Assembly: GCF_003555545.1 (NCBI RefSeq)
Contig: NZ_CP032157.1
Coordinates: forward strand, 4,964,546-5,028,545
Source: Paraflavitalea soli
Lineage (GTDB): Bacteria > Bacteroidota > Bacteroidia > Chitinophagales > Chitinophagaceae
Direction of reading: 5' to 3'
DNA: 64,000 nt
Position 1 is the stretch's first letter, and each line of letters starts with the position of its first letter. Shown one piece after another: positions 9,093 through 17,417 of this stretch. The notes under the pieces were generated by a model that was not told the origin of the DNA, searched no databases, and saw only the letters and a list, made by a program, of their open reading frames with translations. The position numbers and the translations under genes were made by a program.

Positions 9093-10289
9093 TTAACCTT
9101 TAATAGCTGCAATACCAGGCAATGTTTTGCCTTCGAAGTATTCCAGCATAGCGCCGCCACCGGTTGACACATAGCTTACTTTATCAGCAAAGCCAAACTG
9201 GTTGACCGCAGCTACAGAATCGCCTCCGCCTACGAGGGAGAAAGCGCCGCCCTCAGTTGCCGCTACTACTGCTTCGGCAACTGTTTTGGTGCCGTGTTGG
9301 AATTTCTCCATTTCAAAAACACCCATGGGGCCATTCCAAAGAATGGTTTTGGATTGTTTGATAACGTTGGAAAACTGTCCACAGGCATTTTCAGCGATGT
9401 CCAGTCCCATCCAGCCATCGGGGATGGCATTGCTGGGTGCCACAGAAGTTTCTGCATTGGCATCAAACTTATCGGCTATCACTGAGTCGGAAGGCAGGTG
9501 AATGCACACCCCTTTGGCTTCGGCTTTAGCAAGAAGGTCGAGGGCCATTTGGAGGCGATCGTCCTCACACAATGATTTACCAATATTACCGCCCTTGGCT
9601 TTCATGAAGGTGTAAGCCATTCCACCACCAATGATGATATCGGTAGCTCTTTCGAGCAGGTTTTCGATGATGAGTATTTTATCAGAAACCTTAGCGCCGC
9701 CAATGATGGCGGTAAATGGTTTTTGGGATTCGTGCAATACTTTTTCCGCGCTGGCCACTTCGCCTTCCATGAGTAGACCGAACATGCGTTTATCGGCGGG
9801 GAAGAATTGAGCGATCACGGCTGTGGAGGCGTGGGCGCGGTGAGCGGTACCGAAGGCATCGTTCACATAGACATCGCCGAGTTTGGACAGTTTTTCAGCA
9901 AAAGCTTTATCGCCTTTCTCTTCTTCTTTGTAGAAGCGGAGGTTTTCCAGGAGCAGTACTTCCCCTGGCTTCAGCATGCCGGCTGTTACATAGGCTTGTT
10001 CACCAATGCAGTCATTGGCAAATAATACGGTGGTGCCGCCGAGCAGGTCGCTGATGTGCTTAATGAGGTGTTTGAGAGAATACTTATCGGTGGGACCGTC
10101 TTTGGGCCGGCCGAGGTGGCTCATGAGGATCACGCTGCCGCCGTCGTTCAATATTTTTTTGATGGTGGGGATGGCAGCGGTGATGCGGGTATCGTCGGTG
10201 ATGTTGAATTTATCATCGAGTGGAACGTTAAAATCCACGCGAATGAGGGCTTTTTCTCCTTTGAAGTTATGCTGGCTGAAAGTAGACAT
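9093..10289 (-). CDS. pgk: Phosphoglycerate kinase
   Basis: 398-residue glycolytic enzyme converting 1,3-bisphosphoglycerate and ADP to 3-phosphoglycerate and ATP in the cytosol. Diagnostic motifs are present in order: RVDFNVPLD near the start, [39 protein letters not shown] and the C-terminal GGGDSVAAV loop for nucleotide binding. The length is standard. It lies 133 bp downstream of gap on the same strand, so it supplies the next glycolytic step, probably from the same transcript. The gap between the two genes holds a repeat element. Confidence 0.98.
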   Translation of the reverse strand: MSTFSQHNFKGEKALIRVDFNVPLDDKFNITDDTRITAAIPTIKKILNDGGSVILMSHLGRPKDGPTDKYSLKHLIKHISDLLGGTTVLFANDCIGEQAYVTAGMLKPGEVLLLENLRFYKEEEKGDKAFAEKLSKLGDVYVNDAFGTAHRAHASTAVIAQFFPADKRMFGLLMEGEVASAEKVLHESQKPFTAIIGGAKVSDKILIIENLLERATDIIIGGGMAYTFMKAKGGNIGKSLCEDDRLQMALDLLAKAEAKGVCIHLPSDSVIADKFDANAETSVAPSNAIPDGWMGLDIAENACGQFSNVIKQSKTILWNGPMGVFEMEKFQHGTKTVAEAVVAATEGGAFSLVGGGDSVAAVNQFGFADKVSYVSTGGGAMLEYFEGKTLPGIAAIKG

Positions 10290-10311
10290 ATGGTGGTGTA
10301 TTTAAAAAGGT

Positions 10312-10397
10312 AACCGCAAAGGGCGCCGTGAATCGTCAATCGGCAATCGTGAATAATTCAAGATTGCGCGTTCTGTTTCTTAGCTTTCTTTGCGGTT
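10312..10397. repeat. Inverted-repeat element with internal heptamer array, between gap and pgk
   Basis: AACCGCAAAG (10312-10321) and its exact complement CTTTGCGGTT (10388-10397) flank 66 bp. Inside are four 7-bp units beginning AAT (AATCGTC, AATCGGC, AATCGTG, AATAATT; 10331-10358). The layout resembles a small non-autonomous repeat, or an mRNA stem in the gap-pgk transcript. Confidence 0.55.
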
Positions 10398-10422
10398 ATG
10401 GGTATAGAAATCTATACTAAAC

Positions 10423-11436
10423 TTATTTGCTGATGAGGCCGGCAAAGTACTTTACAGTACGCACCAGTTGGCTCACGTAGCTCATTTCATTATCGTACCA
10501 GCTTACTACGCGTACCAGTTGGGAGTCACCTACTGTTTGTACACGGGTTTGGGTGGCATCGAATAAAGAACCGAAAGTAGAACCGATGATGTCGGTGCTC
10601 ACGATCTCGTCTTCTGTATAACCAAAGCTTTCGTTGGCAGCAGCTTTCATAGCGGCGTTCAATTCAGCAACGGTCGTCTTTTTGGAAACGATGGCTGTTA
10701 ATTCAGTTAAAGAACCGGTAATGGTAGGAACGCGTTGTGCAGAACCGTCCAGTTTACCTTTCAACGCTGGTAATACGAGGCCAATTGCTTTGGCAGCGCC
10801 GGTGCTGTTGGGAACGATGTTCTGTGCAGCGGCACGGGCCCGGCGCAGGTCGCCTTTGGGGTGTGGTGCATCCTGTGTATTCTGGTCGTTGGTATAAGCG
10901 TGGATGGTGGTCATGAGACCGTTCACGATACCAAAGTCTTTGTCGAGGGTATGAGCCATCGGCGCCAGGCAGTTGGTAGTGCAGGAAGCGCAGCTGATGA
11001 TGGTTTCAGAACCGTCGAGGATATTGTGGTTAACATTGAAAACGATGGTTTTCAGATCACCTGTGGCAGGTGCAGAGATCACTACTCTCTTAGCGCCGGC
11101 AGTAAGGTGAGCGGCGGCTTTGTCTTTATCGGTGAAGAAGCCGGTACACTCGAGTACTACGTCTACGCCATGTTCTCCCCAGGGAATTTCAGCGGGGTTC
11201 TTTTGGGCATAGATCTTTACTTCGTCGCCATTTACTATGATAGAGTTTTCAGAAGCTTTTACATCAGCATCAAAACGACCTTGTGCGCTGTCGTATTTGA
11301 GGAGGTGAGCCAACACCTTGGGGCTGGTGAGATCGTTAATTGCTACTACATCAATCCCGTCCATTTTGTAGATCTGGCGATATACCAACCGGCCGATACG
11401 TCCGAACCCGTTGATGGCCACTTTAACTGTGCTCAT
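10423..11436 (-). CDS. gap: Glyceraldehyde-3-phosphate dehydrogenase
   Basis: 337-residue NAD-dependent GAPDH catalysing oxidative phosphorylation of glyceraldehyde 3-phosphate. The Rossmann motif GFGRIGR is at residues 10-16 and the catalytic Cys152 lies in the signature [26 protein letters not shown] closes the protein as in all GAPDHs. The start was set at the ATG at 11436 ([12 protein letters not shown]) because the 36 further codons upstream are unlike any GAPDH and run into a repeat array. First gene of a gap-pgk pair. Confidence 0.97.
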   Translation of the reverse strand: MSTVKVAINGFGRIGRLVYRQIYKMDGIDVVAINDLTSPKVLAHLLKYDSAQGRFDADVKASENSIIVNGDEVKIYAQKNPAEIPWGEHGVDVVLECTGFFTDKDKAAAHLTAGAKRVVISAPATGDLKTIVFNVNHNILDGSETIISCASCTTNCLAPMAHTLDKDFGIVNGLMTTIHAYTNDQNTQDAPHPKGDLRRARAAAQNIVPNSTGAAKAIGLVLPALKGKLDGSAQRVPTITGSLTELTAIVSKKTTVAELNAAMKAAANESFGYTEDEIVSTDIIGSTFGSLFDATQTRVQTVGDSQLVRVVSWYDNEMSYVSQLVRTVKYFAGLISK

Positions 11437-11493
11437 TGTCAAGATTTTATTTATAGGTTTACAAATGCGGCGTGAAGTTACAATATTGTGTAG

Positions 11494-11528
11494 AGAATAC
11501 AGAATACAGAATTTAGAATCCAGGATTT
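11494..11528. repeat. 7-bp-period tandem array (AGAATNN units)
   Basis: Five consecutive 7-bp units: AGAATAC, AGAATAC, AGAATTT, AGAATCC, AGGATTT. They lie about 60 bp upstream of the gap start codon. Member of the heptamer-period family. Confidence 0.6.
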
Positions 11529-11778
11529 GAAACAGATCGTCCAATGAGTATGGATCAGGGTCTTAGCGTAAGCCACTAGCTGCAGACAAGCGGACAGGCA
11601 TTGAGCAGTGGGCCGTTAACTTTGGGGTAATATGGCAGTTTTCCCGGGCGGCATGATGGGAACTATTGAGCTATTGGCGAGATACTGACGCAGTTACTAT
11701 TGGAGGGTGGTAATGGGGTAATTGTTAAGTAGATAGGCCAGGCAGCTTAAAAATATTTTGCGAAGTTTTTGACTTTTA

Positions 11779-11810
11779 TTTGGAGGGAAATAGTCAGGCT
11801 ATTACCTTTG
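11779..11810 (+). promoter_or_regulatory. Bacteroidota-type promoter of tRNA-Glu
   Basis: TTTG at 11779-11782, a 20-bp spacer, then TACCTTTG at 11803-11810. This matches the Bacteroidota sigma-ABfr consensus (TTTG, 19-21 bp, TAnnTTTG). The tRNA begins 31 bp downstream, consistent with a short 5' leader. Confidence 0.75.
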
Positions 11811-11840
11811 CACTCCCAATCCAACTTTTGGACATCAGCA

Positions 11841-11912
11841 GCCGCGTTCGTCTAAGGGTTAGGACACCACCCTTTCACGGTGGTGATACGGGTTCGAATC
11901 CCGTACGCGGTA
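11841..11912 (+). tRNA. tRNA-Glu (anticodon TTC)
   Basis: 72-nt cloverleaf. The acceptor stem GCCGCGT pairs with ACGCGGT (11905-11911), with discriminator A at 11912. The D arm contains AAGGGTTAGGAC. The anticodon stem CCACC/GGTGG encloses loop CTTTCAC with anticodon TTC at 11874-11876, and the T arm is CGGGTTCGAATCCCG. CCA is not encoded. It has its own promoter and terminator. The AbiE toxin-antitoxin pair lies immediately downstream, a common position for acquired DNA. Confidence 0.97.
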
Positions 11913-11925
11913 CTAACCGATTGGG

Positions 11926-11961
11926 AAAAAAAGGAGCAGATTGTTATCTGTTCCTTTTTTT
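11926..11961 (+). terminator. Rho-independent terminator of tRNA-Glu
   Basis: AGGAGCAGA pairs with TCTGTTCCT (one G-U) and is followed by TTTTTT, 14 bp after the tRNA. Confidence 0.88.
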
Positions 11962-12021
11962 ATGGTTTCAAACGAGTTCGTTTAAGCAGTTTTTAGGACC
12001 AAGTTTTAGGGATCAAGTTGC

Positions 12022-12876
12022 CTACCCTTCTATTTTTAAATTAGCTGCAAGGTCATGAAAGTATTTTGGCGACCAAATGGATAGTTGTTGAGGATTGGGA
12101 ATGAAACGTCGGATATCATCCTTGATTCGATCCATGTTAACTACATCTATTTTTTGTTGCAATAAGTTCCTGAACTCGATTTCATTGATTGTATCATTCT
12201 TCCAATCGCCACTCGCCTTGGCCCTTAATAAAAAATGGGAAAGATTTAAAGGTGTTCCCCTTTTAATATACCACTCCATATCATACCAGTCACGTCCCTT
12301 AACGTTATTTTGCCACTTACGAAACAGCAGCGCATGCATTTTACCGGCAAACAAATCTGGTAAAGAAAAACATTTGACATAAAAGGAGAATGGCCTTGTT
12401 AACAATTTTTCCTCTGTTTCAAATCCTAATGGCGGTAATTTATCTACCTCTATCTTGATCTTTATCCTGGCTACTTCACCCATCCCCTGTTCCGGAAGGA
12501 TTCCATCAAGTACAAGCTCTTTCCAGATAGTTTCTGATTTTAAAAATGCCGATTCTACATTTGTTTGCACTGTCTTACTCTTTTCCTTTACAGATACCTG
12601 CATGCCCTGAGCATTAAACTCCGTAATGATTGCCTCCATATAAGGTTGAAAGGAAAAATCCGGATTAGCGGCAAGTAAAGAAAAATCAAGATCTTCTGAA
12701 AACCGGTTCAATCCATAAAATATGCGCAATGCAGTACCTCCGTAAAAAGCCGCTTTCTCAAAGAAGGCACTTCGATATAAACCGGCAAGCGCCACCTCCT
12801 GCATAATTTCCCTTAATGCTGCCGTTGCTTCCTCTCTGTTGGCGGGCTTGTACGATTCGAGCCATTCTTTTATCAT
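12022..12876 (-). CDS. abiEii: AbiEii-type nucleotidyltransferase toxin
   Basis: 284-residue DUF1814/AbiEii protein. The nucleotidyltransferase core is at residues 46-65: GGTALR followed by FSEDLDF, the GG[ST] and DxD metal-binding motifs of the family. AbiEii is the toxin of type IV toxin-antitoxin systems and gives abortive phage infection; related MenT toxins modify tRNA. It follows the antitoxin gene with a 4-bp ATGA overlap, the normal order. Base composition is more AT-rich than the flanking housekeeping genes, and the pair abuts a tRNA gene, both consistent with horizontal acquisition. Confidence 0.9.
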   Translation of the reverse strand: MIKEWLESYKPANREEATAALREIMQEVALAGLYRSAFFEKAAFYGGTALRIFYGLNRFSEDLDFSLLAANPDFSFQPYMEAIITEFNAQGMQVSVKEKSKTVQTNVESAFLKSETIWKELVLDGILPEQGMGEVARIKIKIEVDKLPPLGFETEEKLLTRPFSFYVKCFSLPDLFAGKMHALLFRKWQNNVKGRDWYDMEWYIKRGTPLNLSHFLLRAKASGDWKNDTINEIEFRNLLQQKIDVVNMDRIKDDIRRFIPNPQQLSIWSPKYFHDLAANLKIEG

Positions 12877-13517
12877 AATTGCCTGATTGTTTCTAACAAA
12901 GTAGATAAGGATGCCTTTTTAGGTGAGGTATTTATCCATTCCTGCATCATCGATACATCAAGTGCTTTTAACCTGTCGGTGTCCAGGCGCAAATCATTTT
13001 CTATATAAGTGAGTACACTTGCCTTACTTCTAAATTCTACTCCTGCTGTAGTAATGATCTTATCAAAAAGAGCTTTTTCAGCAGTCGCCATAAGAATGCG
13101 CTGTTGCTTGCTTATCTCCACGCTTCGTATTCCATAACTGTAATAAGGTAACCGCAACCTCGTATAGCTGAACCTTCCCAATGGAGTGGCAAAACTTCGG
13201 CTTGCCTTCACTGTTACTGAGGTGGTTTCATATACCTTTTCCGGGATCATCTCATAGTACGACAATGCACTTTCCAGTGAAACATAACTTGGCCCCAGGA
13301 TATGGTTAGCCAGCAGGAACGGATCGGGCTTCAGGGAAGTAATTTTTGGCCCTGCAACATACAGTCCTTTCTTTACAGATTGCAAAATGCCATTCCTGAC
13401 TAAATAATGTATTTTGTCATTGGGTTCCTTGTATTCCTTTAGTAACCATGTCATCAGATGATGAGGAATAGGATAAGCCGCATATTGCTGTATGGATTGA
13501 GTGATTTCCACACCCAA
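12873..13517 (-). CDS. abiEi: AbiEi-type antitoxin / transcriptional regulator
   Basis: 214-residue protein with an N-terminal winged-helix segment (HLMTWLLKEYKEPNDKIHYL, then LVRNGILQSVKKGLYV) and a C-terminal domain containing SALSYYEMIPEKVYETTSV, the pattern of AbiEi antitoxins. These repress their own promoter and neutralise the AbiEii toxin without the stable complex typical of type II systems. Translational coupling to the toxin through an ATGA overlap supports the pairing. The promoter should lie in the 60 bp upstream of 13517. Confidence 0.88.
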   Translation of the reverse strand: MGVEITQSIQQYAAYPIPHHLMTWLLKEYKEPNDKIHYLVRNGILQSVKKGLYVAGPKITSLKPDPFLLANHILGPSYVSLESALSYYEMIPEKVYETTSVTVKASRSFATPLGRFSYTRLRLPYYSYGIRSVEISKQQRILMATAEKALFDKIITTAGVEFRSKASVLTYIENDLRLDTDRLKALDVSMMQEWINTSPKKASLSTLLETIRQL

Positions 13518-13577
13518 ATGTACAATTTTAAGAGGATAATCTGATTCTGTTCGGTTTTCTTGCCAATATTTCGCAGT

Positions 13578-14534
13578 TCAGGGTCGCGAATTGTATTTCC
13601 TGAGCAATTCCCTGGTCTTTATACCCGATAGCTTCAGGTCTTTCGCCGTCCAGTTACCGGAAGAGGAAGCGGTAGGTAGTAAGACGGAGCAGGTCTCGTT
13701 TTTATCAGATACCGACCAGGTGATCCAACTTATCTTATTTTTTTCGGCCCAGCTGATCCATTCATTCCATTCCGCCTCATTGAGGGGACCGTTGCCGGTG
13801 GCTTCCATGCCGGCCGATTCGGAAATGAAAAGGGGCAAGCCTTTTTTCAGGGCATAATCGCCCCTGTCGCGCAAGGGCTGCTTATGGGTGGCGGCATAAA
13901 AGTGAAGGGTATACATCAGGTTATCATACCCTTTGATCGGATCATCGGCCACCAGGTGAACATCCTGGTCCCAGTGGGGAGAACCCACCAAAATGACATT
14001 ATCGGGATCAATAGCCCTGATGGTCTTGATCAACTCTATGGAATAGGCTTTCACGTCGGCCCAGGATTGCCGTTCAGGCTCATTGAAGATCTCATAGATA
14101 ATATTGGGGTGCTTACCGTAAGTGGTGGCTATTTCGGTAAAGAACTGTTTTGCTTCCTGTTGCCGTATGTTGTGGCTATGCCAGTCGACGATCACGTATA
14201 TCCCTTCTTTTATAGCAGCATCGATCACCGCTTTGACCTTCTCCATGGACCAATCAGGATTTTTAATATACCCCTGGTCGGGCTCAACACCCATGGCGGC
14301 ACGTACCACGGTACAACCCCAATCGTTTTTCAACCAGCTTACGGTCCCTGCATTATAAAACCGCGGCCACCAGTTATGCCATCCAAAGCTCATGCCGCGC
14401 AAGACCACGGGCGCTCCTTTTTCATTCAGGAGATATACACCGGAAACTTTCAACCGGCCGTTCTCCTTCACGGGCTGGGCCCATCCCATGACGAATGCAA
14501 GTACCAACAAGACTACTGAAAATATCTTTTTCAT
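13578..14534 (-). CDS. Glycoside hydrolase family 5 endoglucanase-like enzyme, exported
   Basis: 318-residue secreted glycosidase, predicted to cut beta-1,4-glucan or a related polysaccharide. Signal peptide 1-19 (VVLLVLAFVMGWAQ). The GH5 (beta/alpha)8 barrel shows VLRGMSFGWHNWW near 44, the acid/base Glu152 in YEIFNEPE and the nucleophile Glu239 in LPLFISESAG. These match clan GH-A geometry and look most like subfamily GH5_2. The start was taken at the ATG 14534 rather than a TTG five codons upstream because it gives a standard signal peptide. No SusC/D partner lies next to it. Confidence 0.9.
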   Translation of the reverse strand: MKKIFSVVLLVLAFVMGWAQPVKENGRLKVSGVYLLNEKGAPVVLRGMSFGWHNWWPRFYNAGTVSWLKNDWGCTVVRAAMGVEPDQGYIKNPDWSMEKVKAVIDAAIKEGIYVIVDWHSHNIRQQEAKQFFTEIATTYGKHPNIIYEIFNEPERQSWADVKAYSIELIKTIRAIDPDNVILVGSPHWDQDVHLVADDPIKGYDNLMYTLHFYAATHKQPLRDRGDYALKKGLPLFISESAGMEATGNGPLNEAEWNEWISWAEKNKISWITWSVSDKNETCSVLLPTASSSGNWTAKDLKLSGIKTRELLRKYNSRP

Positions 14535-14581
14535 ATGCAGCGACTTCAACCACTAATATACGGCCATTTTTTGTTGCGTAA

Positions 14582-14610
14582 TTGAAAAGCCCCGCATGGA
14601 TATGCAGGGC
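14582..14610 (-). terminator. Terminator after the 14677 gene
   Basis: On the minus strand GCCCTGCAT pairs with ATGCGGGGC (14589-14610) and is followed by TTTTCAATT. Confidence 0.6.
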
Positions 14611-14676
14611 GTTTAAATTTACAATTTAAAAACAAAATGGCTAAATCAAAGGGGAAACAAACCAACCATTAATTCC

Positions 14677-15321
14677 TTAATGCATACGTATCAATGTACC
14701 ATGATGATCTACCACCATAGAAGAGCTGCGAAGGCCAATTTGAGTAGCCAATTCTTCCAGCGCGTGTACTTCCTCCGGATCGGCGTAGGAAAGATTATCC
14801 ACTGCCACGCGGTCTATATCCGTGCCGAATGAACGCTCACCCAATAAATGATAGACTGTTTCATAAGCCATCTCCAAAAAAAGACTTACGCGATCTTCCG
14901 TGTACAACGGGTGATACATGATGACAATTGTATCTTCCGCACATTCACCAAGAATAGAAAAATGGAAATCCCATGGGTCGATACCTTCCACCTCCAATTG
15001 CTTTTCTAATAAAAGATCAACAGGCATTGGATCTTCCAGGGAGTGAATGCTCCAACCCGGTATATCGGGAGCCAGAGCCACAAACGCATCCGCCTTTTTA
15101 AAATGCTTCTCCCTTCCTTTTACTGTAATGGTTAACCGGGCGATCCCTTCATCGGGCAACACCAGGCTGAACCCAAAGAATTTATAATAGGCCCGTACAT
15201 GGGTGTTCATTTCCCGCAGCCAGTACTGAATTTCTTTTTTAGGCTTTTTGTTCAGCGTAAGGTATTCCTGTTGATGGCGTTTAAACCACTCCCAGAAATG
15301 ACGCTTTGATAATTTGCTCAT
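14677..15321 (-). CDS. Hypothetical cytoplasmic protein
   Basis: 214-residue soluble protein with no signal peptide or membrane helix. The N-terminus is basic and helical (KRHFWEWFKRHQQEYLTLNK); the rest is mixed alpha/beta with many acidic residues (LEDPMPVDLLLEKQLEVEGI). I do not recognise a family. A conserved-looking segment HPLYTEDRVSLFLEMAYETV and a late DNLSYADPEEVHALEELATQ suggest a folded globular domain. It has its own terminator, and the next gene upstream (15405) is separated by another terminator, so it is probably transcribed alone. Confidence 0.7.
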   Translation of the reverse strand: MSKLSKRHFWEWFKRHQQEYLTLNKKPKKEIQYWLREMNTHVRAYYKFFGFSLVLPDEGIARLTITVKGREKHFKKADAFVALAPDIPGWSIHSLEDPMPVDLLLEKQLEVEGIDPWDFHFSILGECAEDTIVIMYHPLYTEDRVSLFLEMAYETVYHLLGERSFGTDIDRVAVDNLSYADPEEVHALEELATQIGLRSSSMVVDHHGTLIRMH

Positions 15322-15360
15322 ATAATTCGTTTTGTAGATAATTAAAAAAATAAGAAAGAA

Positions 15361-15393
15361 GTAAGGTGTCCCTGCTCAGCAGGAACACCTTAC
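15361..15393 (-). terminator. Rho-independent terminator after the 15405 gene
   Basis: GTAAGGTGT pairs with ACACCTTAC around an inner CCTGCT/AGCAGG stem. On the minus strand it is followed by TTCTTTCTTATTTTTTT. Confidence 0.88.
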
Positions 15394-15404
15394 TGGTAAG
15401 TGCC

Positions 15405-15974
15405 TTACAAACTAACTTCCAGGGTGCCCTCATTGCCCGGAACATCGGTTGCTATGGCTTTGATCTTACTACCCGCCAGCGTGCTGTTGGCCATCGAAGC
15501 AGTGAAGGTCCAGTCAAGACCATTGAGTTCTTGTACAGTCCTACCCGCTTCCAGCAGCGTGCCGTTAGCAGCATATATCTCCACCCATACACTCACTACG
15601 CGGAAATCATCGACGGCGCGAACAACGATCTTGCCGCCACTGGCCCCGGTGTAATTGCGTGTATTGATGTTTTTAACTTCAGGTGAATTCATAAAATCTT
15701 CCACTGCCCTGCTATACACGTTTTGCCTTGGTCGCAGATTTGCGGCATAAGCCTCCGCCATGCCCTGATCCGGATTTTTTACAACACCCCGTGCATACCT
15801 CGAAGCAAGCAGGAATCTTTCCTGTATTTCCACCTGTTCAGCCGATGGATCGCCCTTTCTTTTTTTAGGGGCTTTGGCAACTACTGTTTTGCCATCCCAA
15901 TCGCGGAACACGATCTCTTTGCCGAGGGTTCCGCTGAATTTACCGCTTACGATACTATTATTTGAATGTGCCAT
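15405..15974 (-). CDS. Hypothetical protein, DUF6266-like N-terminus
   Basis: 189-residue protein. The first 60 residues (SGTLGKEIVFRDWDGKTVV, then AKAPKKRKG) resemble the opening of small Bacteroidota proteins of the DUF6266 kind (SGxxGxxVFxxxxGKTVVxxxP). The C-terminal half is predicted beta-rich and could be an immunoglobulin-like fold. There is no signal peptide. It has its own terminator and sits beside the non-coding repeat block at 16.1-16.4 kb, from which it could be transcribed leftwards. The function is unknown. Confidence 0.68.
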   Translation of the reverse strand: MAHSNNSIVSGKFSGTLGKEIVFRDWDGKTVVAKAPKKRKGDPSAEQVEIQERFLLASRYARGVVKNPDQGMAEAYAANLRPRQNVYSRAVEDFMNSPEVKNINTRNYTGASGGKIVVRAVDDFRVVSVWVEIYAANGTLLEAGRTVQELNGLDWTFTASMANSTLAGSKIKAIATDVPGNEGTLEVSL

Positions 15975-16156
15975 GGTAATAAATTTTCAAGATGATTAAT
16001 TTTTGTTTTTGTACCGGTCGCTGCCGAGGGAGAGGGTTAGCAAGTTCACTCTTCCTGTTATCCCTAAGTGAAAACTCCTTTGGCAGTGATCGATAAAACA
16101 AATCTAAACCAGTTATCATCCCTTATTTTAAAAAAAGGTTCCGGATTGTCTAACCG

Positions 16157-16280
16157 TTGGGACGAATGACATAGGTTTTGGGACGAAGTGCACTTTCTAT
16201 ACGAAAACACCTTCAAAATTGGGACGACACTACAATGCGTATGGGACGAACGGCATATGTTTTGGGACGAATGACACATT
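16157..16280 (+). promoter_or_regulatory. Array of GGGACGA motifs with 21-22 bp period (candidate LytTR operator array)
   Basis: GGGACGA occurs at 16159, 16180, 16221, 16243 and 16264, with a degenerate ATACGA in the sixth phase near 16199. Spacings are 21, 41 (= 20+21), 22 and 21 bp. Flanks are partly conserved too (TTGGGACGAATGACATA, TTGGGACGAATGACACA, TGGGACGAACGGCATATG). LytTR-domain regulators bind pairs of about 9-bp direct repeats separated by 12-13 bp, which is the same periodicity. A stand-alone LytTR gene starts 277 bp downstream. Binding is inferred, not shown. Confidence 0.6.
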
Positions 16281-16292
16281 TACCCTGGTTTC

Positions 16293-16408
16293 TTCTCTTT
16301 GCTTCCTCGGTTTCTCCTCAATTCCTCCTCATTGCCTCCTCGGGTCCCGAGGAAGCAATGAGGAGCCAAAGAGGAGGATGTTAGGACTCATCGAGGTACC
16401 ATTGAGGC
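16293..16408. repeat. Dyad-symmetric TCCTC/GAGGA array with exact 11-bp period
   Basis: Left arm: TTCTC 16293, then TCCTC at 16304, 16315, 16326 and 16337. Right arm: GAGGA at 16349, 16360 and 16371, then TAGGA 16382, GAGGT 16393 and GAGGC 16404. Every step is 11 bp and the two arms are symmetric about position 16345. The centre also forms a strong hairpin (CCTCATTGC...GCAATGAGG). It has no coding potential. A similar one-armed array lies at 44680. Confidence 0.7.
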
Positions 16409-16556
16409 GGAACACCGGTCTTGTCTAACTTCCAACCTCCATTGTTCAACAAAATAGGGGGAGCAAAATAAGCAGGAAAATTATCAGCACCCATTGCTCA
16501 TATAAATATTTTTTCTATATTGTCAGTCTATCTTTTATTTAAACGCAAGATCCAAT

Positions 16557-16877
16557 ATGCTGAAGCCATTTTTTGTGTATCAAAATAAAATATTGATACG
16601 TATTAACCCGGAAGAACTCGTATGTCTCGTTGCAGAAAAAAATTATACCAAGCTCTTTCTTACGCATAAAAGGTATTACCTGGTTCGATCCACTTTAACG
16701 GGTATCTTAAAAAAATTACCCCCGGAAATGTTTATAAAAGTTCACCGCGCTTATGCTGTCTCTATCTTTTTTATGGATAAGGTTGACAGGGATCAATTAG
16801 AAATCGGCGGTCAATCCGTTCCCATTAGCAGGCGGTATTATACATCGGTTATCGAGCAGCTAAATATTATTGAGTAA
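16557..16877 (+). CDS. Stand-alone LytTR DNA-binding protein
   Basis: 106-residue protein that is nothing but a LytTR domain: LVCLVAEKNYTKLFL (strand 1), YYLVRSTLTGILKKLP, then FIKVHRAYAVSI, the LytTR signature, and VPISRRYYTSVIEQLNII at the end. It lacks a receiver domain, so it must be controlled by its own level, by oligomerisation or by another protein. The start is the ATG at 16557. The 300 bp upstream contain a GGGACGA array with LytTR-like spacing, suggesting that it regulates itself. No partner kinase is adjacent. Confidence 0.88.
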   Translation: MLKPFFVYQNKILIRINPEELVCLVAEKNYTKLFLTHKRYYLVRSTLTGILKKLPPEMFIKVHRAYAVSIFFMDKVDRDQLEIGGQSVPISRRYYTSVIEQLNIIE

Positions 16878-17313
16878 GAGCCCGCCAAAAAGAAAAGCCA
16901 GGTTAGCACAGAAGGCTATTAGTTTGTTAAGCATAGTTGATAACATTAAATCAGGAAACAGCCCTATAATTCATCAAGAAAAAATCCCGGCAACCAGCAG
17001 GTTACCGGGATCTATGAATCATTATCACAGTGAAGGAAATGACAATGATCTATGCTGATTAAATCTTTGGTCTAACCAATTAATGATTACAAATTCTACG
17101 ATGGGCATACAGGGAAGGCAAGGATCTCAGGGGAATGAGACGGAAAGGAATCTGGGGTTATCAGGGCGCAAGATAGATAAAATACTGGTTATATATCAAA
17201 ATATGCGACAATATTTCCCTGATAAACAAATCAATACAACGGGTGAAAACATTGTATTCAAAGCAAAAATATATTACTTAGACCGTTCGATCCAACATAA
17301 AGCTGCATGAAAA
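16878..17313. other. 436-bp stretch with no convincing gene
   Basis: Small open frames are present, but none has recognisable composition or family features. The only structure seen is a hairpin at 16984-17011. The T-rich side of that hairpin faces the minus strand although no minus-strand gene is seen to its right before the next terminator at 17314. Confidence 0.5.
16984..17011 (-). terminator. Perfect hairpin, possible minus-strand terminator
   Basis: ATCCCGG-c-AACC pairs with GGTT-a-CCGGGAT around AGCA. On the minus strand it is followed by TTTTTTC. It has no obvious client gene, so it may end an unannotated transcript or be the distal end of the LytTR mRNA read the other way. Confidence 0.45.
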
Positions 17314-17355
17314 TACAAAAGCTGCCTCCTTTGTTTTCGGGAGACAGCTTTTGTA
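17314..17355 (-). terminator. Rho-independent terminator after the Gfo/Idh/MocA gene
   Basis: TACAAAAGCTG pairs with CAGCTTTTGTA with an inner CTCC/GGAG. On the minus strand the stem is followed by TTTTCATG. Confidence 0.8.
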
Positions 17356-17417
17356 TACATTAATACACAACGATTTCGACAAGGGTGACAACGCTCAGGT
17401 TGACAACCTTATAGTAT

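Noticed and set aside
10312-10397. Attenuator or riboswitch between gap and pgk
   Set aside because: No recognised aptamer and no terminator/anti-terminator pair; the repeat-element explanation is simpler.
11841-13600. Integrated island bounded by a duplicated tRNA 3' end
   Set aside because: No second copy of the tRNA-Glu 3' end and no integrase were found near the AbiE genes.
16870-17310. Two small open frames (16870-17058 and 17083-17310)
   Set aside because: Composition is not protein-like, there is no recognisable family and one overlaps the LytTR gene; probably chance.
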